The position numbers and the translations under genes are program-made. The notes beneath the pieces are model-generated. The model saw nothing but the letters and a program-made list of their open reading frames with translations, had not been told where the DNA came from and did no database searches. Below, piece after piece: positions 48,255-57,475 of a DNA stretch of 64,000 bases. Position 1 is the stretch's first letter, and every line of letters begins with the position of its first letter. The DNA comes from Oscillospiraceae bacterium (GTDB lineage: Bacteria > Bacillota > Clostridia > Oscillospirales > Oscillospiraceae), in contig WQWC01000003.1 of the NCBI GenBank assembly GCA_009785525.1, forward strand, positions 1 through 64,000. Direction: 5' to 3'.

Positions 48255-50162
48255 CTAAAAAATCACGGTTCCGGGATTTTCAACGGTATATCCGCCCAGA
48301 TCGTCAAGCTTTTGGCGGAACGCCGATGACTTCAAAACCTCCAGAAAAGCTTGCACAGAAGGGGAATCCCACGCGTAATCGGGTATAAGCAAGTCATACC
48401 GCTCATTGCAAACTGGGACGAAGTCGAGGTCATAGAGTTTTGATACGGAGTAAATCCCAAGCCCCGCATCGGCCGAATCAGCGGCGATCAAAGCCGCGAC
48501 CGCCGTGTGGGTGTACTCCTCGCGCTCATATCCGTATATGCTAGACGTATCAATGCCTTCGTTTTTGCATAGGTAATCCAACAGCACCCTGGTGCCGGAG
48601 CCTTTTTGTCTGTTGACATATCGCAACCCCTCTTGTTTCAATCCGGATATATCGGTGATATTTTTCGGGTTGCCTTTTTGCAGAATCAGCCCCTGTGTGC
48701 GTTTGACGCATTCGACCAGCCGGACGCCGCCGTTTGGGAAATATCGTTTTATAAACGGTATGTTATACTCCCCGGTTTTTTCGTCAAGAAGATGCGTTGC
48801 CGCGATATGCGCCTCGCCCCGGCGGACGGCCATGATTCCGCCCATGCTGCCGACGTGAGACGATCCAAGCGAGATTTGCCCGTCAGTCGCGCGTTGCAGA
48901 AGTTCAGTAAGCTCGTCCAGCAGAGGGTCGTGACTGCCGATTGCGACAATTGAGCGGCTAAGCGCTTCCTTTGATCGTAAAAGGCGGATGCGCACAGTTT
49001 CTCCGCTTTCAAATCCCTCTACCCCTTGCGGGATGTTTACTATGCCATCGGCCTTCATAAACGACGTCACAACACCGCTTCCGCGGGATAGCGGGGTGGC
49101 GATTAATTTGCTGTTGACAAGTCCCATGCGCACGCGCACGAATTCCTGATATTTCAGTGTGGAGACGATTGATTTGGACAGCGTGGCATCTGTATATTCA
49201 GCGGGGTCTTGGGACATGCGGCACAGATATTCAACTATTGGACGCAGAAGCTCTTCGATTACAATGATGCCGGACACAGGATACCCCGGTACGCCGAGGA
49301 TTGGTTTATCTCCGCAGAGTCCCAGAATCGCGGGTTTTCCTGGTTTGATTGCAATGCCGTGATACAAAACCTCTCCATTTGCCGCGATAGCTTCGGCCGC
49401 GTAATCCTTGCTTCCGGCGGAAGATCCTGCGTTGACGAGGACTATGTCGCATTCTTTAAGTGCGCTTGCAATCGCCGTGCGGAGTGAGTCGAGGTTATCT
49501 TCCACAATCGGATATGTCACAGCCTCCGCGCCCCAGTCGCGCAGCATGGCGGAGAAAATGGTGGAGTTGAACTCCAAGATATCACCTGCCTCCGGGTCTT
49601 TTGTCGGCGGAACCAGCTCATCCCCGGTTGGGATAATCCCCGCAATGGGACGCTTTATGACTTCCACCTGATGCAATCCGCCAGCAATCATCGCGCCGAG
49701 AGACGCCGGTGTCAGCCGTGACCGTGACGGCAGAAGCATTTCCCCAGCGCAGATATCCTCGCCGATCTGCCGTATATGCTGCCATGGGGAGGCCGAGTCG
49801 TACAGCTTGATTGTGCTGTCGTCGCATTCAATAACGTCCTCAATCATCACAACAGCGTCGCAATTATCGGGCAGCTTATCGCCGGTGTTCACGCGTGTGT
49901 ACTGCTCCGCTGTCAGTGAAACAGGTGTCGTCTCACCCGCGCCGAATGTCAGGTGAGCCATCAGGGCAATTCCGTCCATTGCGCAGGCGTTATAATGCGG
50001 CGAATTGATCCGCGCATAAACAGGCTCCGCCGTGATTCGTCCCGCCGCCTGAGTGACGGAAATCGTTTCCGTCTTGGGAGCCATGCCGTTTTGAATCAGG
50101 CGGTCGATGTATTCAGTTTTCGCTTTGTCGAGCGGTAGGTTCGTCAGGTATTGAAAGGACAT
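48255..50162 (-). CDS. MoeA-type molybdopterin biosynthesis protein fused to periplasmic-binding-like domain
   Basis: MoeA core (NACAMDGIAL, IIPTGDELV, NAGSSAGSKDY, GVPGYPVSG) followed by PBP-like region IVAIGSHDPLLDELTELL...RYVNRQKGSGTRVLLDYL. Confidence 0.9.
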   Translation of the reverse strand: MSFQYLTNLPLDKAKTEYIDRLIQNGMAPKTETISVTQAAGRITAEPVYARINSPHYNACAMDGIALMAHLTFGAGETTPVSLTAEQYTRVNTGDKLPDNCDAVVMIEDVIECDDSTIKLYDSASPWQHIRQIGEDICAGEMLLPSRSRLTPASLGAMIAGGLHQVEVIKRPIAGIIPTGDELVPPTKDPEAGDILEFNSTIFSAMLRDWGAEAVTYPIVEDNLDSLRTAIASALKECDIVLVNAGSSAGSKDYAAEAIAANGEVLYHGIAIKPGKPAILGLCGDKPILGVPGYPVSGIIVIEELLRPIVEYLCRMSQDPAEYTDATLSKSIVSTLKYQEFVRVRMGLVNSKLIATPLSRGSGVVTSFMKADGIVNIPQGVEGFESGETVRIRLLRSKEALSRSIVAIGSHDPLLDELTELLQRATDGQISLGSSHVGSMGGIMAVRRGEAHIAATHLLDEKTGEYNIPFIKRYFPNGGVRLVECVKRTQGLILQKGNPKNITDISGLKQEGLRYVNRQKGSGTRVLLDYLCKNEGIDTSSIYGYEREEYTHTAVAALIAADSADAGLGIYSVSKLYDLDFVPVCNERYDLLIPDYAWDSPSVQAFLEVLKSSAFRQKLDDLGGYTVENPGTVIF

Positions 50163-50208
50163 TGTGGTTCTCCTTTTTGCATGAGTTAAGGTTATGTAGA
50201 AATGCTTA

Positions 50209-50940
50209 TTAGGTACGATTCATATATTCTTTAATAGCCTTAATTCTATCCGTTCTGTTTCGCGCCACTTCGATTTGATAGCGATGTTGTAAAGATTCTA
50301 AATATAAATCATAGCCACGCCATGCAGTTTTTACATATTCGGCGTGTTTATAACCGTAATTACGCCAATACGGATTTTCACATTCGAGTTGACGAGTTTC
50401 TATATTCCATATTTCATCTGCCGCTATTTCAACCAAAACCCCAGACAAAAACATTCGCCCAAAGCACCGTAGCGGCTGTTGCGCAAACATTCCCTGAATA
50501 TTTACGAACGGCGCAATAATAGTATCAGCGAAACTGGAATAGCATATATCCTTTGCTTTGTGGAAATCTTTTGTGTGTACAACAATATCTATATCAAATG
50601 GTTTTATATCCACACCACGCACCGTATCGCAGACGCTCCCGACTATATACCATTCGATTCCGTTTGTTGCGAATTTTTGCGCTACCAAATCCAAAGGTTT
50701 TTCCCAATTAAAACCTACCAACGGTGATTCAAACATCGTTTGCCCCAAACGAACAAAATTATCCCTTATAAGTTCCTTTTCGCTTTGACTTGAAAACGCA
50801 CGCTGTTGATATGACATAATAAATTTATCGTCGATTTTTTCCCACGCCATTTTTTTTATAGTATCTTCAAGCTGTGCGTTTTCCACACCCTCAACGCAAA
50901 ATATAAACTCTGAATCTGTTTCGTAACAATAACATTTCAT
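50209..50940 (-). CDS. putative nucleotidyltransferase-fold protein
   Basis: ATNGIEWYIVGSVCDTVRGVDIKPFDIDIVVHTKDFHKA resembles NTase G-S...D-D pattern. Confidence 0.55.
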   Translation of the reverse strand: MKCYCYETDSEFIFCVEGVENAQLEDTIKKMAWEKIDDKFIMSYQQRAFSSQSEKELIRDNFVRLGQTMFESPLVGFNWEKPLDLVAQKFATNGIEWYIVGSVCDTVRGVDIKPFDIDIVVHTKDFHKAKDICYSSFADTIIAPFVNIQGMFAQQPLRCFGRMFLSGVLVEIAADEIWNIETRQLECENPYWRNYGYKHAEYVKTAWRGYDLYLESLQHRYQIEVARNRTDRIKAIKEYMNRT

Positions 50941-50979
50941 AATGACACCGCCTAATATAAAATTTTTGAATAACTATAG

Positions 50980-52185
50980 TTATCCAAAATACATAACCAC
51001 AATCTCCGCGCCTTTGGGAATGCCCTCGCTGTCTCGCGGGATACAGATATACCCATCCGCTCCCGCGAGACTTGCGATCAGGCCGGATTTGCCTCTGATC
51101 GGGTGCGCGGTATTACCATCCAGAATCACGGCGATATACTCCGCCCGGCCGTGATTTGATGATATCGCTTCACTAATCTGCGCCGTTGTTGTGCGCAGAT
51201 TCAGCTTTGCGCCAGTAAGACGGGCGATCAGTGGGCGGACGAAAAGCTCGGTCACGAAATAGGCGGCGACCGGGTGACCGGGTAATCCCCAGATCGGTTT
51301 GCTGCCGATATCGCCAAGGATTGTCGGCTTGCCCGGTTTCATCGCGATTCCGTGGAACAGCAGTTCCCCTGCGGATTCAATTACTCTGGCGGTCAAGTCT
51401 CGCGTTCCGGCGGAGGAGCCGCCCGATATCAGCGTAATGTCGCATTCCGAAGCCGAGCGCAATACGGCACCCCGCAGCGCCGATTCCTCATCGCGGATGA
51501 TGCCGTAGCTTTTCACCTCGGCACCGTATTTCCGTGCCTGTGCCGCAAGAAGCGGCGTGTTGACATCCCGCACTTGTCCACGATTCGGCGTTTCGGCGGG
51601 ATCAATAAGCTCGTCGCCTGTCGAGATTACCCCGATAATCGGACGAGGCCGCACGCTGACTTCGACAACGCCCAGCGCGGAGAGTATCCCAATGTCATGC
51701 GGCAGCAGAGTTGTCCCTTTTGTGAGAATCCTGGTGCCGGGTGTGACGTCATCGCCTTTGAAGATAATGTTATTGCCCGGCGAAACGGGGCTGGTTACGC
51801 CGATAAGCCCATCGCCGTAATTCTCCGTATGCTCCAGCATGACAACAGCGTCGGCTCCGTCCGGAAGATCCCCGCCGGTGGAGACTGCGACGCAGGAATT
51901 GGGTGTGAGCGTGAGTTCAGCCGAAGTACCCATCAATACCTCCCCAGTGAGCGTCAGCACCGCCGGAATCGCGTCGGACGAGCCGAATGTATCGGCGGCA
52001 ATGACAGCATATCCGTCAACCGTCGAACGGTCGAACCCTGGCACGTATTCACCGGCCACAATATCCCCATGAAGCGTGCGCGAGTGCGCGGAGTTAATGT
52101 CCACGATTTCAGCAGGGGAGTCAAGCGGGGCGAAGCGGTCATATATAATTTGCAGAGCTTCATCAGGCGTTTTTACGGTTAGCAT
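50980..52185 (-). CDS. moeA: molybdopterin molybdenumtransferase MoeA
   Basis: FDRSTVDGYAVIAADTFG, VISTGDELIDP, ISGGSSAGTRDLTARVI, GLPGHPVAAYFV. Confidence 0.92.
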   Translation of the reverse strand: MLTVKTPDEALQIIYDRFAPLDSPAEIVDINSAHSRTLHGDIVAGEYVPGFDRSTVDGYAVIAADTFGSSDAIPAVLTLTGEVLMGTSAELTLTPNSCVAVSTGGDLPDGADAVVMLEHTENYGDGLIGVTSPVSPGNNIIFKGDDVTPGTRILTKGTTLLPHDIGILSALGVVEVSVRPRPIIGVISTGDELIDPAETPNRGQVRDVNTPLLAAQARKYGAEVKSYGIIRDEESALRGAVLRSASECDITLISGGSSAGTRDLTARVIESAGELLFHGIAMKPGKPTILGDIGSKPIWGLPGHPVAAYFVTELFVRPLIARLTGAKLNLRTTTAQISEAISSNHGRAEYIAVILDGNTAHPIRGKSGLIASLAGADGYICIPRDSEGIPKGAEIVVMYFG

Positions 52186-52233
52186 GGCATTCTCCTAACG
52201 GTATGGATGTGGACGGCGTTAGATATATAATCG

Positions 52234-52686
52234 TCACAAACAGCGTATATACACAGGTTCCGTGTCACCTGAAAGTGTTACCGTCTGCGAAAATTTCTCA
52301 AACCCGAATTTTTCATAAAACCCTTGTTGATTACTGATTAAATATACGGATTCAAAGTTAAGGGAACGTGCGAAATCACAAGCGGTATCAAGTAATTTTT
52401 TACTCAAATGCTGTCCACGGAATTTAGGATCAACATAAACAGCGGTTATAAATGGTGTGAGCAAGTCAAGGTCTGTTGCCCAACCGTCCTTTTCCTCAAG
52501 AATACAAAACCCCGCATATTGCGCACCAATGGTCATGGCAAAAATGGTATCCAAAGCATTGAAATCGTTGTGTTTTAACCTGTTTGCAACTATTTTGCCG
52601 ACACCCCAGTCCCACGTTTCTGCCCATTGTATTATACCGGAGCATTCAACTGTTTTATTACCAACAGGCAAAGCTGATATTTTCAA
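52234..52686 (-). CDS. GNAT family N-acetyltransferase
   Basis: FITAVYVDPKFRGQHLSKKLLDTACDFARSLNFESVYLISNQQGFYEKFGFEKF. Confidence 0.85.
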   Translation of the reverse strand: MKISALPVGNKTVECSGIIQWAETWDWGVGKIVANRLKHNDFNALDTIFAMTIGAQYAGFCILEEKDGWATDLDLLTPFITAVYVDPKFRGQHLSKKLLDTACDFARSLNFESVYLISNQQGFYEKFGFEKFSQTVTLSGDTEPVYIRCL

Positions 52687-52802
52687 TTTGTTTTCTATAA
52701 TTCACTACCCCCTAAAAATATCGCCACAGATGAAGATACAGACAACACCAAGGGCATCGCACCCTATGCAGGGGTCGATGCCCTCATAGGCTCACTACCG
52801 GA

Positions 52803-53093
52803 TTAATAAATCTTCTCCAGAAACGTAAGCTCACCCGGCTTTGCGCTCATGTCGTGCAACTTTGGAATCAGCTCTAAAAAATGCGGGGCTTGCATGTGTT
52901 TGTCGAGCGACGCTTGATCTTCCCATGTCTCAATCATAATGAATTGCAGCGGATCGTCTTTAACCCTACACAGCTCGTACAGAATGCATCCGGAATCAAG
53001 AGCGTTTGTCTTTTCCACCAGTTCTTTGGTTATTGCGAGGAAATCGTCCACGCACTCGGCCTTGATAAAATTCTTTGCTGTTAATTTAACCAT
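52803..53093 (-). CDS. antibiotic biosynthesis monooxygenase (ABM) domain protein
   Basis: MVKLTAKNFIKAECVDDFLAITKELVEKT...QFIMIETWEDQASLDKHMQAPHF. Confidence 0.85.
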   Translation of the reverse strand: MVKLTAKNFIKAECVDDFLAITKELVEKTNALDSGCILYELCRVKDDPLQFIMIETWEDQASLDKHMQAPHFLELIPKLHDMSAKPGELTFLEKIY

Positions 53094-53121
53094 TATTATT
53101 GCCTCCTGATGTAAAATCATT

Positions 53122-53163
53122 CCCCTCCTTGGAGGGGTGGCGCGTTAGCGCCGGGGTGGTTCG
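53122..53163. repeat. repeat family D half-element
   Basis: ttcccctccttggaggggtggcgcgttagcgccggggtggttc. Confidence 0.6.
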
Positions 53164-53170
53164 TCCCCCT

Positions 53171-53231
53171 GTAGGGGCGGCCATTGGCCGTCCGTGATTG
53201 TTGGCCACGGACGCGCAATGCGCGCCCCTAC
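53171..53231. repeat. palindromic repeat family A (inverted orientation)
   Basis: gtaggggcggccattggccgtccgtg...cacggacgcgcaatgcgcgcccctac. Confidence 0.75.
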
Positions 53232-53279
53232 GAGGTTTTGTTTTCAATAGAATGCTTGGGGGTGTTGACACAACACCCT

Positions 53280-53322
53280 GTAGGGGAGATTATCAATCGC
53301 CCGTGGTGCCGTCCGCCCCTAC
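53280..53322. repeat. repeat family A, short copy
   Basis: gtaggggagattatcaatcgcccgtggtgccgtccgcccctac. Confidence 0.55.
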
Positions 53323-53328
53323 GGGCGA

Positions 53329-53835
53329 TTAGTACGTATCGTAACTTACAATTTCACTCAACTCTTTACGCGGGCGCAGCTCCGGGGATTCAGCGGGATA
53401 GCCCAGCGGTGTGAAGCCGATTACCGTGACATCTTTCGGGATATCCAGCGCTTCTTTCACCTTGTCGGAATTGAAATGACCGAGCCAGCATGTGCCGAGT
53501 CCAAGCTCATGCGCTTCCAGAATCATATACGACATGGCAATTGAAAGATTCACCGTTTCGGTCGGCTGGCCGCAATCCATGAAGCGATTCGCGGTGGCGC
53601 AGGCGACTATGGCGCACGGCGCTTGTTTTACCCAGGGTTGCTCATAAGACGCTTCAAAAAGCAAGTCTTTCTTCTGCTCATCGCGCACGACGATAAAGTG
53701 CCAGTTTTGGTCGTTCCTGGCCGATGGGGAAAGCCGCGCCGCCTCCAGAACCAGATTCAGCTTGTCTTCTTCCACAGGTTTCGGCAGATACTGCCTGATA
53801 CTTTTTCTGGTTTTTATCGCGCTCATTACGTCCAT
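53329..53835 (-). CDS. nitroreductase family protein
   Basis: AIKTRKSIRQYLPKPVEEDKL, SPSARNDQNWHFIVV, GTCWLGHFN, GFTPLGYPAE. Confidence 0.92.
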   Translation of the reverse strand: MDVMSAIKTRKSIRQYLPKPVEEDKLNLVLEAARLSPSARNDQNWHFIVVRDEQKKDLLFEASYEQPWVKQAPCAIVACATANRFMDCGQPTETVNLSIAMSYMILEAHELGLGTCWLGHFNSDKVKEALDIPKDVTVIGFTPLGYPAESPELRPRKELSEIVSYDTY

Positions 53836-53856
53836 AAGTTGCCTCCTTAATGTTGT

Positions 53857-55140
53857 TTAGGCCTGTTTTGCAAGCCTTGCATTGTGCCGCTTGTCAGATG
53901 CTATCAGTATATACAGTACCAGCGCAAGGGCAAATAGTATCGCGCCGAGCCAGTATATGTATCGCAGTCCGCGAAAATCCGCCAGTGCACCCAAAAGCGG
54001 TCCGCCGGCGGCAAAGCCAATGTCGATTGCCGTGAAAAACGCACCGGAAGCTGAGCCGCGACGTTGCGGAGATGTGCGTTGGAATACCATCGATTGAAAT
54101 GTAGGGATAACAGCACCCTGTACGAATCCGAACGGAAAACCTATCAGTATGAATGTCAACAAAGAATTAGCAAACGGAATTATTGCAATAAACGCAATCA
54201 TGGCAATAAGTCCGGGAATGATCACGATATCAGAACCGTGCTTGTCAACAACTTTGCCGAAAGTTAATCGGGAAATGACCATACCGATAGCGCTGGCGGT
54301 GAAGTACCATCCCGGATTTTCGATGCCTACGCCTTCTATTGCAAACCGTGCAAGAAAGAGCATTACACCGACAAGGCCCAAGTACATTAGTATAAGAACG
54401 GCTATCGGCGGGAAAAGTGCATATTCAAAACCCAGAAAGGTTTTTGGTAGTGGTTGCGTGTCCTCAGATGGTGCTGCTGGCTCATCAGAGCCAACAGATT
54501 TCGGCGGAGTTTCGTCGATGTCCGCCGCTTGATTTGCAAGTGCGGACTTCTTACGTTTGCGTTCATAAGTTATGCAACAGTTGGCGATAAAACTTATTGC
54601 ACATAATGCGCCGGAGATGAAAAACAGTAGTCTATAACTTTCCATAGTGCCAGGAGCGATAACGGCAAGCCCTATGGCAGGGGCAGCTGCCTGTGCTATC
54701 GTGCCGGAGAGACCGAATATGCCGATACCCTCCGCCATACGGGATTTTGGCAAAACATCAGCCGCCACGGCACCTGCGCAAGTGGAGTGCATACCGAAAC
54801 CAATGCCTTGCAGGCCGCGGATAATAAGCAGATACGGTATAAACCCTACCAGGCCGAATAATATACAGCAAACAACACATATGGCTGAGCCGATAATCAA
54901 CTGACCGACACGTCCGAATTTATCGGACAATATGCCAGACGCAGGGCGCACAAGAAGCGCCGTAAATGAATACACCGTTGTCAGCAGTCCGAACTGGATT
55001 GCTGTGCCGCCGATCGCCTCAACATAAACCGCTAGCACAGCCGCGAAAAAAAAGTTCATAAAAGCCGTGCCGGAACCCGCAATCATCACAAGTATGTAGT
55101 CTTTTGAGACCAACTTGTCTTTTTTAACCGTTTCTACCAT
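53857..55140 (-). CDS. major facilitator superfamily transporter
   Basis: 12-TM pattern, RPASGILSDKFGRVGQLIIG, FGKVVDKHGSDIV. Confidence 0.9.
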   Translation of the reverse strand: MVETVKKDKLVSKDYILVMIAGSGTAFMNFFFAAVLAVYVEAIGGTAIQFGLLTTVYSFTALLVRPASGILSDKFGRVGQLIIGSAICVVCCILFGLVGFIPYLLIIRGLQGIGFGMHSTCAGAVAADVLPKSRMAEGIGIFGLSGTIAQAAAPAIGLAVIAPGTMESYRLLFFISGALCAISFIANCCITYERKRKKSALANQAADIDETPPKSVGSDEPAAPSEDTQPLPKTFLGFEYALFPPIAVLILMYLGLVGVMLFLARFAIEGVGIENPGWYFTASAIGMVISRLTFGKVVDKHGSDIVIIPGLIAMIAFIAIIPFANSLLTFILIGFPFGFVQGAVIPTFQSMVFQRTSPQRRGSASGAFFTAIDIGFAAGGPLLGALADFRGLRYIYWLGAILFALALVLYILIASDKRHNARLAKQA

Positions 55141-55246
55141 AATCTATCATCCAATTTCGGTTAATCTCCTTTTTCGTCAATTTTTTGTAATCTTTTTGTC
55201 CGCCGGTGAATAGATTGAAGCATACAAGCTTCAAAGGAGAAATGCA

Positions 55247-55507
55247 ATGGATTTAAGCTTTACATCCGTCGCCGCGATTACGGTTATCTGCTATCTTGTG
55301 GCTGAGATTGTGAAAGACACGCGGCTGAATAGTAAATGGATACCCGCGATATGCGGGCTTGCGGGGGCTGTTCTCGGAATTGCCGGAATGCACTTGATGC
55401 CAGACTTCCCGGCAAGCGATTACTTAAACGCCGCCGCCGTGGGCATCGTCAGTGGATTCGCCGCGACAGGGGTACATCAGACGATAAAGCAGATCGGTGA
55501 TAAGTAG
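55247..55507 (+). CDS. phage holin-like family small membrane protein
   Basis: 86 aa; VICYLVAEIVKDTRLNSKWIPAICGLAGAVLGIAGM...GFAATGVHQTIKQIGDK resembles Hol44-type phage holins. Confidence 0.7.
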   Translation: MDLSFTSVAAITVICYLVAEIVKDTRLNSKWIPAICGLAGAVLGIAGMHLMPDFPASDYLNAAAVGIVSGFAATGVHQTIKQIGDK

Positions 55508-55600
55508 GGGACAGCCTCCCAGACGTTCCGCGTAAGACAAAAAGCCCGTAGGGGGAAGCGCCCCCGCGCATCCCGTTTTTGCGTTTTGCAATCGAACCCT

Positions 55601-55654
55601 GTAGGGGCGACCGTCCCGGTCGCCCGCGGGCGGTCAGGGGACGACCGCCCCTAC
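55601..55654. repeat. palindromic repeat family A
   Basis: gtaggggcgaccgtcccggtcgcccgcgggcggtcaggggacgaccgcccctac. Confidence 0.7.
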
Positions 55655-55712
55655 GGGGGGCTGTTATAAACATTAGGGGACACAAGAACAGCGTCCCCTA
55701 TAAAATACAAAT

Positions 55713-56969
55713 CTATTGCCGTGACATTACAAAGTCTTTAACGTCATCCCAAGAGTTGTACACGCCTTTTTCATGCATTTCTTTAAGCTGCTCGTCAGTG
55801 TAGCCGATCTCTTTTAATATTTCCTCCGAATGTTCCGCCAGCATCGGGCCGCGGGCGTAGGGGCGTTTATCCGCACCCTCGATACACACAGGCGGGCGAA
55901 CCATTGTGCGCTTGCCGGAGGGGTAATCAACCTCTTCAAACACCCCAGCGGCCCAGGCTTGCTTGTCTTCAAGCACTTCTTCCCACACTTGGCAGACGGA
56001 GAATGGAATATCGCCCTCGGTCAGGATTTTTGACCATTCCTCAGCCGTTTTCTGCGCGAATGCGTCGCTGACGATTTGGACGAACTCACCGTGTAGTTTA
56101 TTCTTGGTGATACTGGCCATCGTATAGCGCTCGTTACCGACCAGGTCTTCGCGGCCGATTAATGGCATGAATTTTGGATAAAACACGTCAAACGGCGGCA
56201 TGGAAATTTGGATATACCGTCCATCCTTGCTCTGATACGTGTTGTTAAACGGATTTTCCGCCGTTTTGCGGCTGATTGGATAGACCTGTCCCAATCCTTT
56301 ATACTGCGCAGCCTGGATGGCGATTCCCTGAACAAATACTGCGCTATGCAGCAGATTAACCGCGACTTTATCGCCCTTGCCCGTTCTCTGCGCGTTGAAC
56401 AGCGCCGTCATAACACCTGCGGCCATGAACATGCCGGCGGTATGGTCGCCGATTCCCGGGATGAGGTTGACTGGCTCCGAATCTTTCTGATACGACGTAC
56501 CCAAGAGTCCGCTGCGTGCCCAGAAAGCAGTGAAGTCATAGCCGGGCAGATCCATATCTGGACCCTCTTCGCCGTAGCCGGTGAACGAGGCGTATACAAG
56601 CTTCGGGAATCTGTCTTTTAAATCTTCATAATTAAGTCCGAGTCTGCCCAATGCCTGCGGGCGCCAATTGGTGAGGAAAATGTCTGTATCCTCAAGCAAT
56701 TTAAATAGTATCTCACGGCCCTCAGGGTCTTTCAGGTTTACGACAAGGCTACGCTTATGCGCGTTTTCGAGATCGAACGTCGTGTTTTCATACGGATCGC
56801 CCAGACGGCCTTCGGACGCGCCGTTAAAGCGGACGAGGTCACCGGATTTTGGCTCAATCTTTATGACTTCCGCGCCGAACTCGGCAAAATACCGTGCGCA
56901 GGCCGGCACCGCGATAAACGTGCTCATTTCTATTACTTTTATTCCCTCAAGTGGCTTTTTCGCGCTCAT
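55713..56969 (-). CDS. CaiB/BaiF family CoA-transferase (class III)
   Basis: GIKVIEMSTFIAVPACARYFAEFGAEVIKIEPKSGD, NLKDPEGREILFKLLEDTDIFLTNWRPQALGRLGL. Confidence 0.93.
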   Translation of the reverse strand: MSAKKPLEGIKVIEMSTFIAVPACARYFAEFGAEVIKIEPKSGDLVRFNGASEGRLGDPYENTTFDLENAHKRSLVVNLKDPEGREILFKLLEDTDIFLTNWRPQALGRLGLNYEDLKDRFPKLVYASFTGYGEEGPDMDLPGYDFTAFWARSGLLGTSYQKDSEPVNLIPGIGDHTAGMFMAAGVMTALFNAQRTGKGDKVAVNLLHSAVFVQGIAIQAAQYKGLGQVYPISRKTAENPFNNTYQSKDGRYIQISMPPFDVFYPKFMPLIGREDLVGNERYTMASITKNKLHGEFVQIVSDAFAQKTAEEWSKILTEGDIPFSVCQVWEEVLEDKQAWAAGVFEEVDYPSGKRTMVRPPVCIEGADKRPYARGPMLAEHSEEILKEIGYTDEQLKEMHEKGVYNSWDDVKDFVMSRQ

Positions 56970-57253
56970 TCTATGTTCCTCCTAATTTTAATTACCCCCG
57001 CCTTGACGGAGAGCAAAACATTTGCGCGGGGCGAATTTATCTTCGCACACCCGCACGAGTATATTCATTGGAAATATTCTATTGTATATTGGCGGAGTTG
57101 TCAACTTTTCTGCACCTTTTCTTTGAAAATAACTATCCCCCGGCCGTTCATAGGCTGGGGGATAGGGGATATTTACTAAGTCTTATAACTGCGCGCAGGC
57201 AACCGGCCGTATCAGGGCGGGAAATACATGAAATTGCGAGCGTGGAACTAACT

Positions 57254-57475
57254 CTACGCAGCCCAAACGAACCGGACCAGCAAATATACAAGCAACATGG
57301 CAAATCCGACTGCCAGAATGGCGGGCAGCAAACCAAGGTATGCGCCCATGATCATCTTGAAAACCTCAACGCCCGTGAGCTTGATACTCTCTTTCTCAAG
57401 TGCTGGCTCCAAGTGTTCATTTTCAAGCGAGGTGTCGGGTTGTTCATTGTTTAAATTTTTATTTTCTTCATTCAT
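57254..57475 (-). CDS. small single-TM protein, last gene of opp operon
   Basis: 73 aa, acidic N-terminal then GLLPAILAVGFAMLLVYLLVRFVWAA; ATGA overlap with oppF stop. Confidence 0.7.
   Translation of the reverse strand: MNEENKNLNNEQPDTSLENEHLEPALEKESIKLTGVEVFKMIMGAYLGLLPAILAVGFAMLLVYLLVRFVWAA

Noticed and set aside
51352-52182. 276-aa plus-strand ORF opposite moeA
   Set aside because: Antisense shadow of a clear MoeA coding sequence; Cys/Arg-rich low-quality translation with no recognisable domain.
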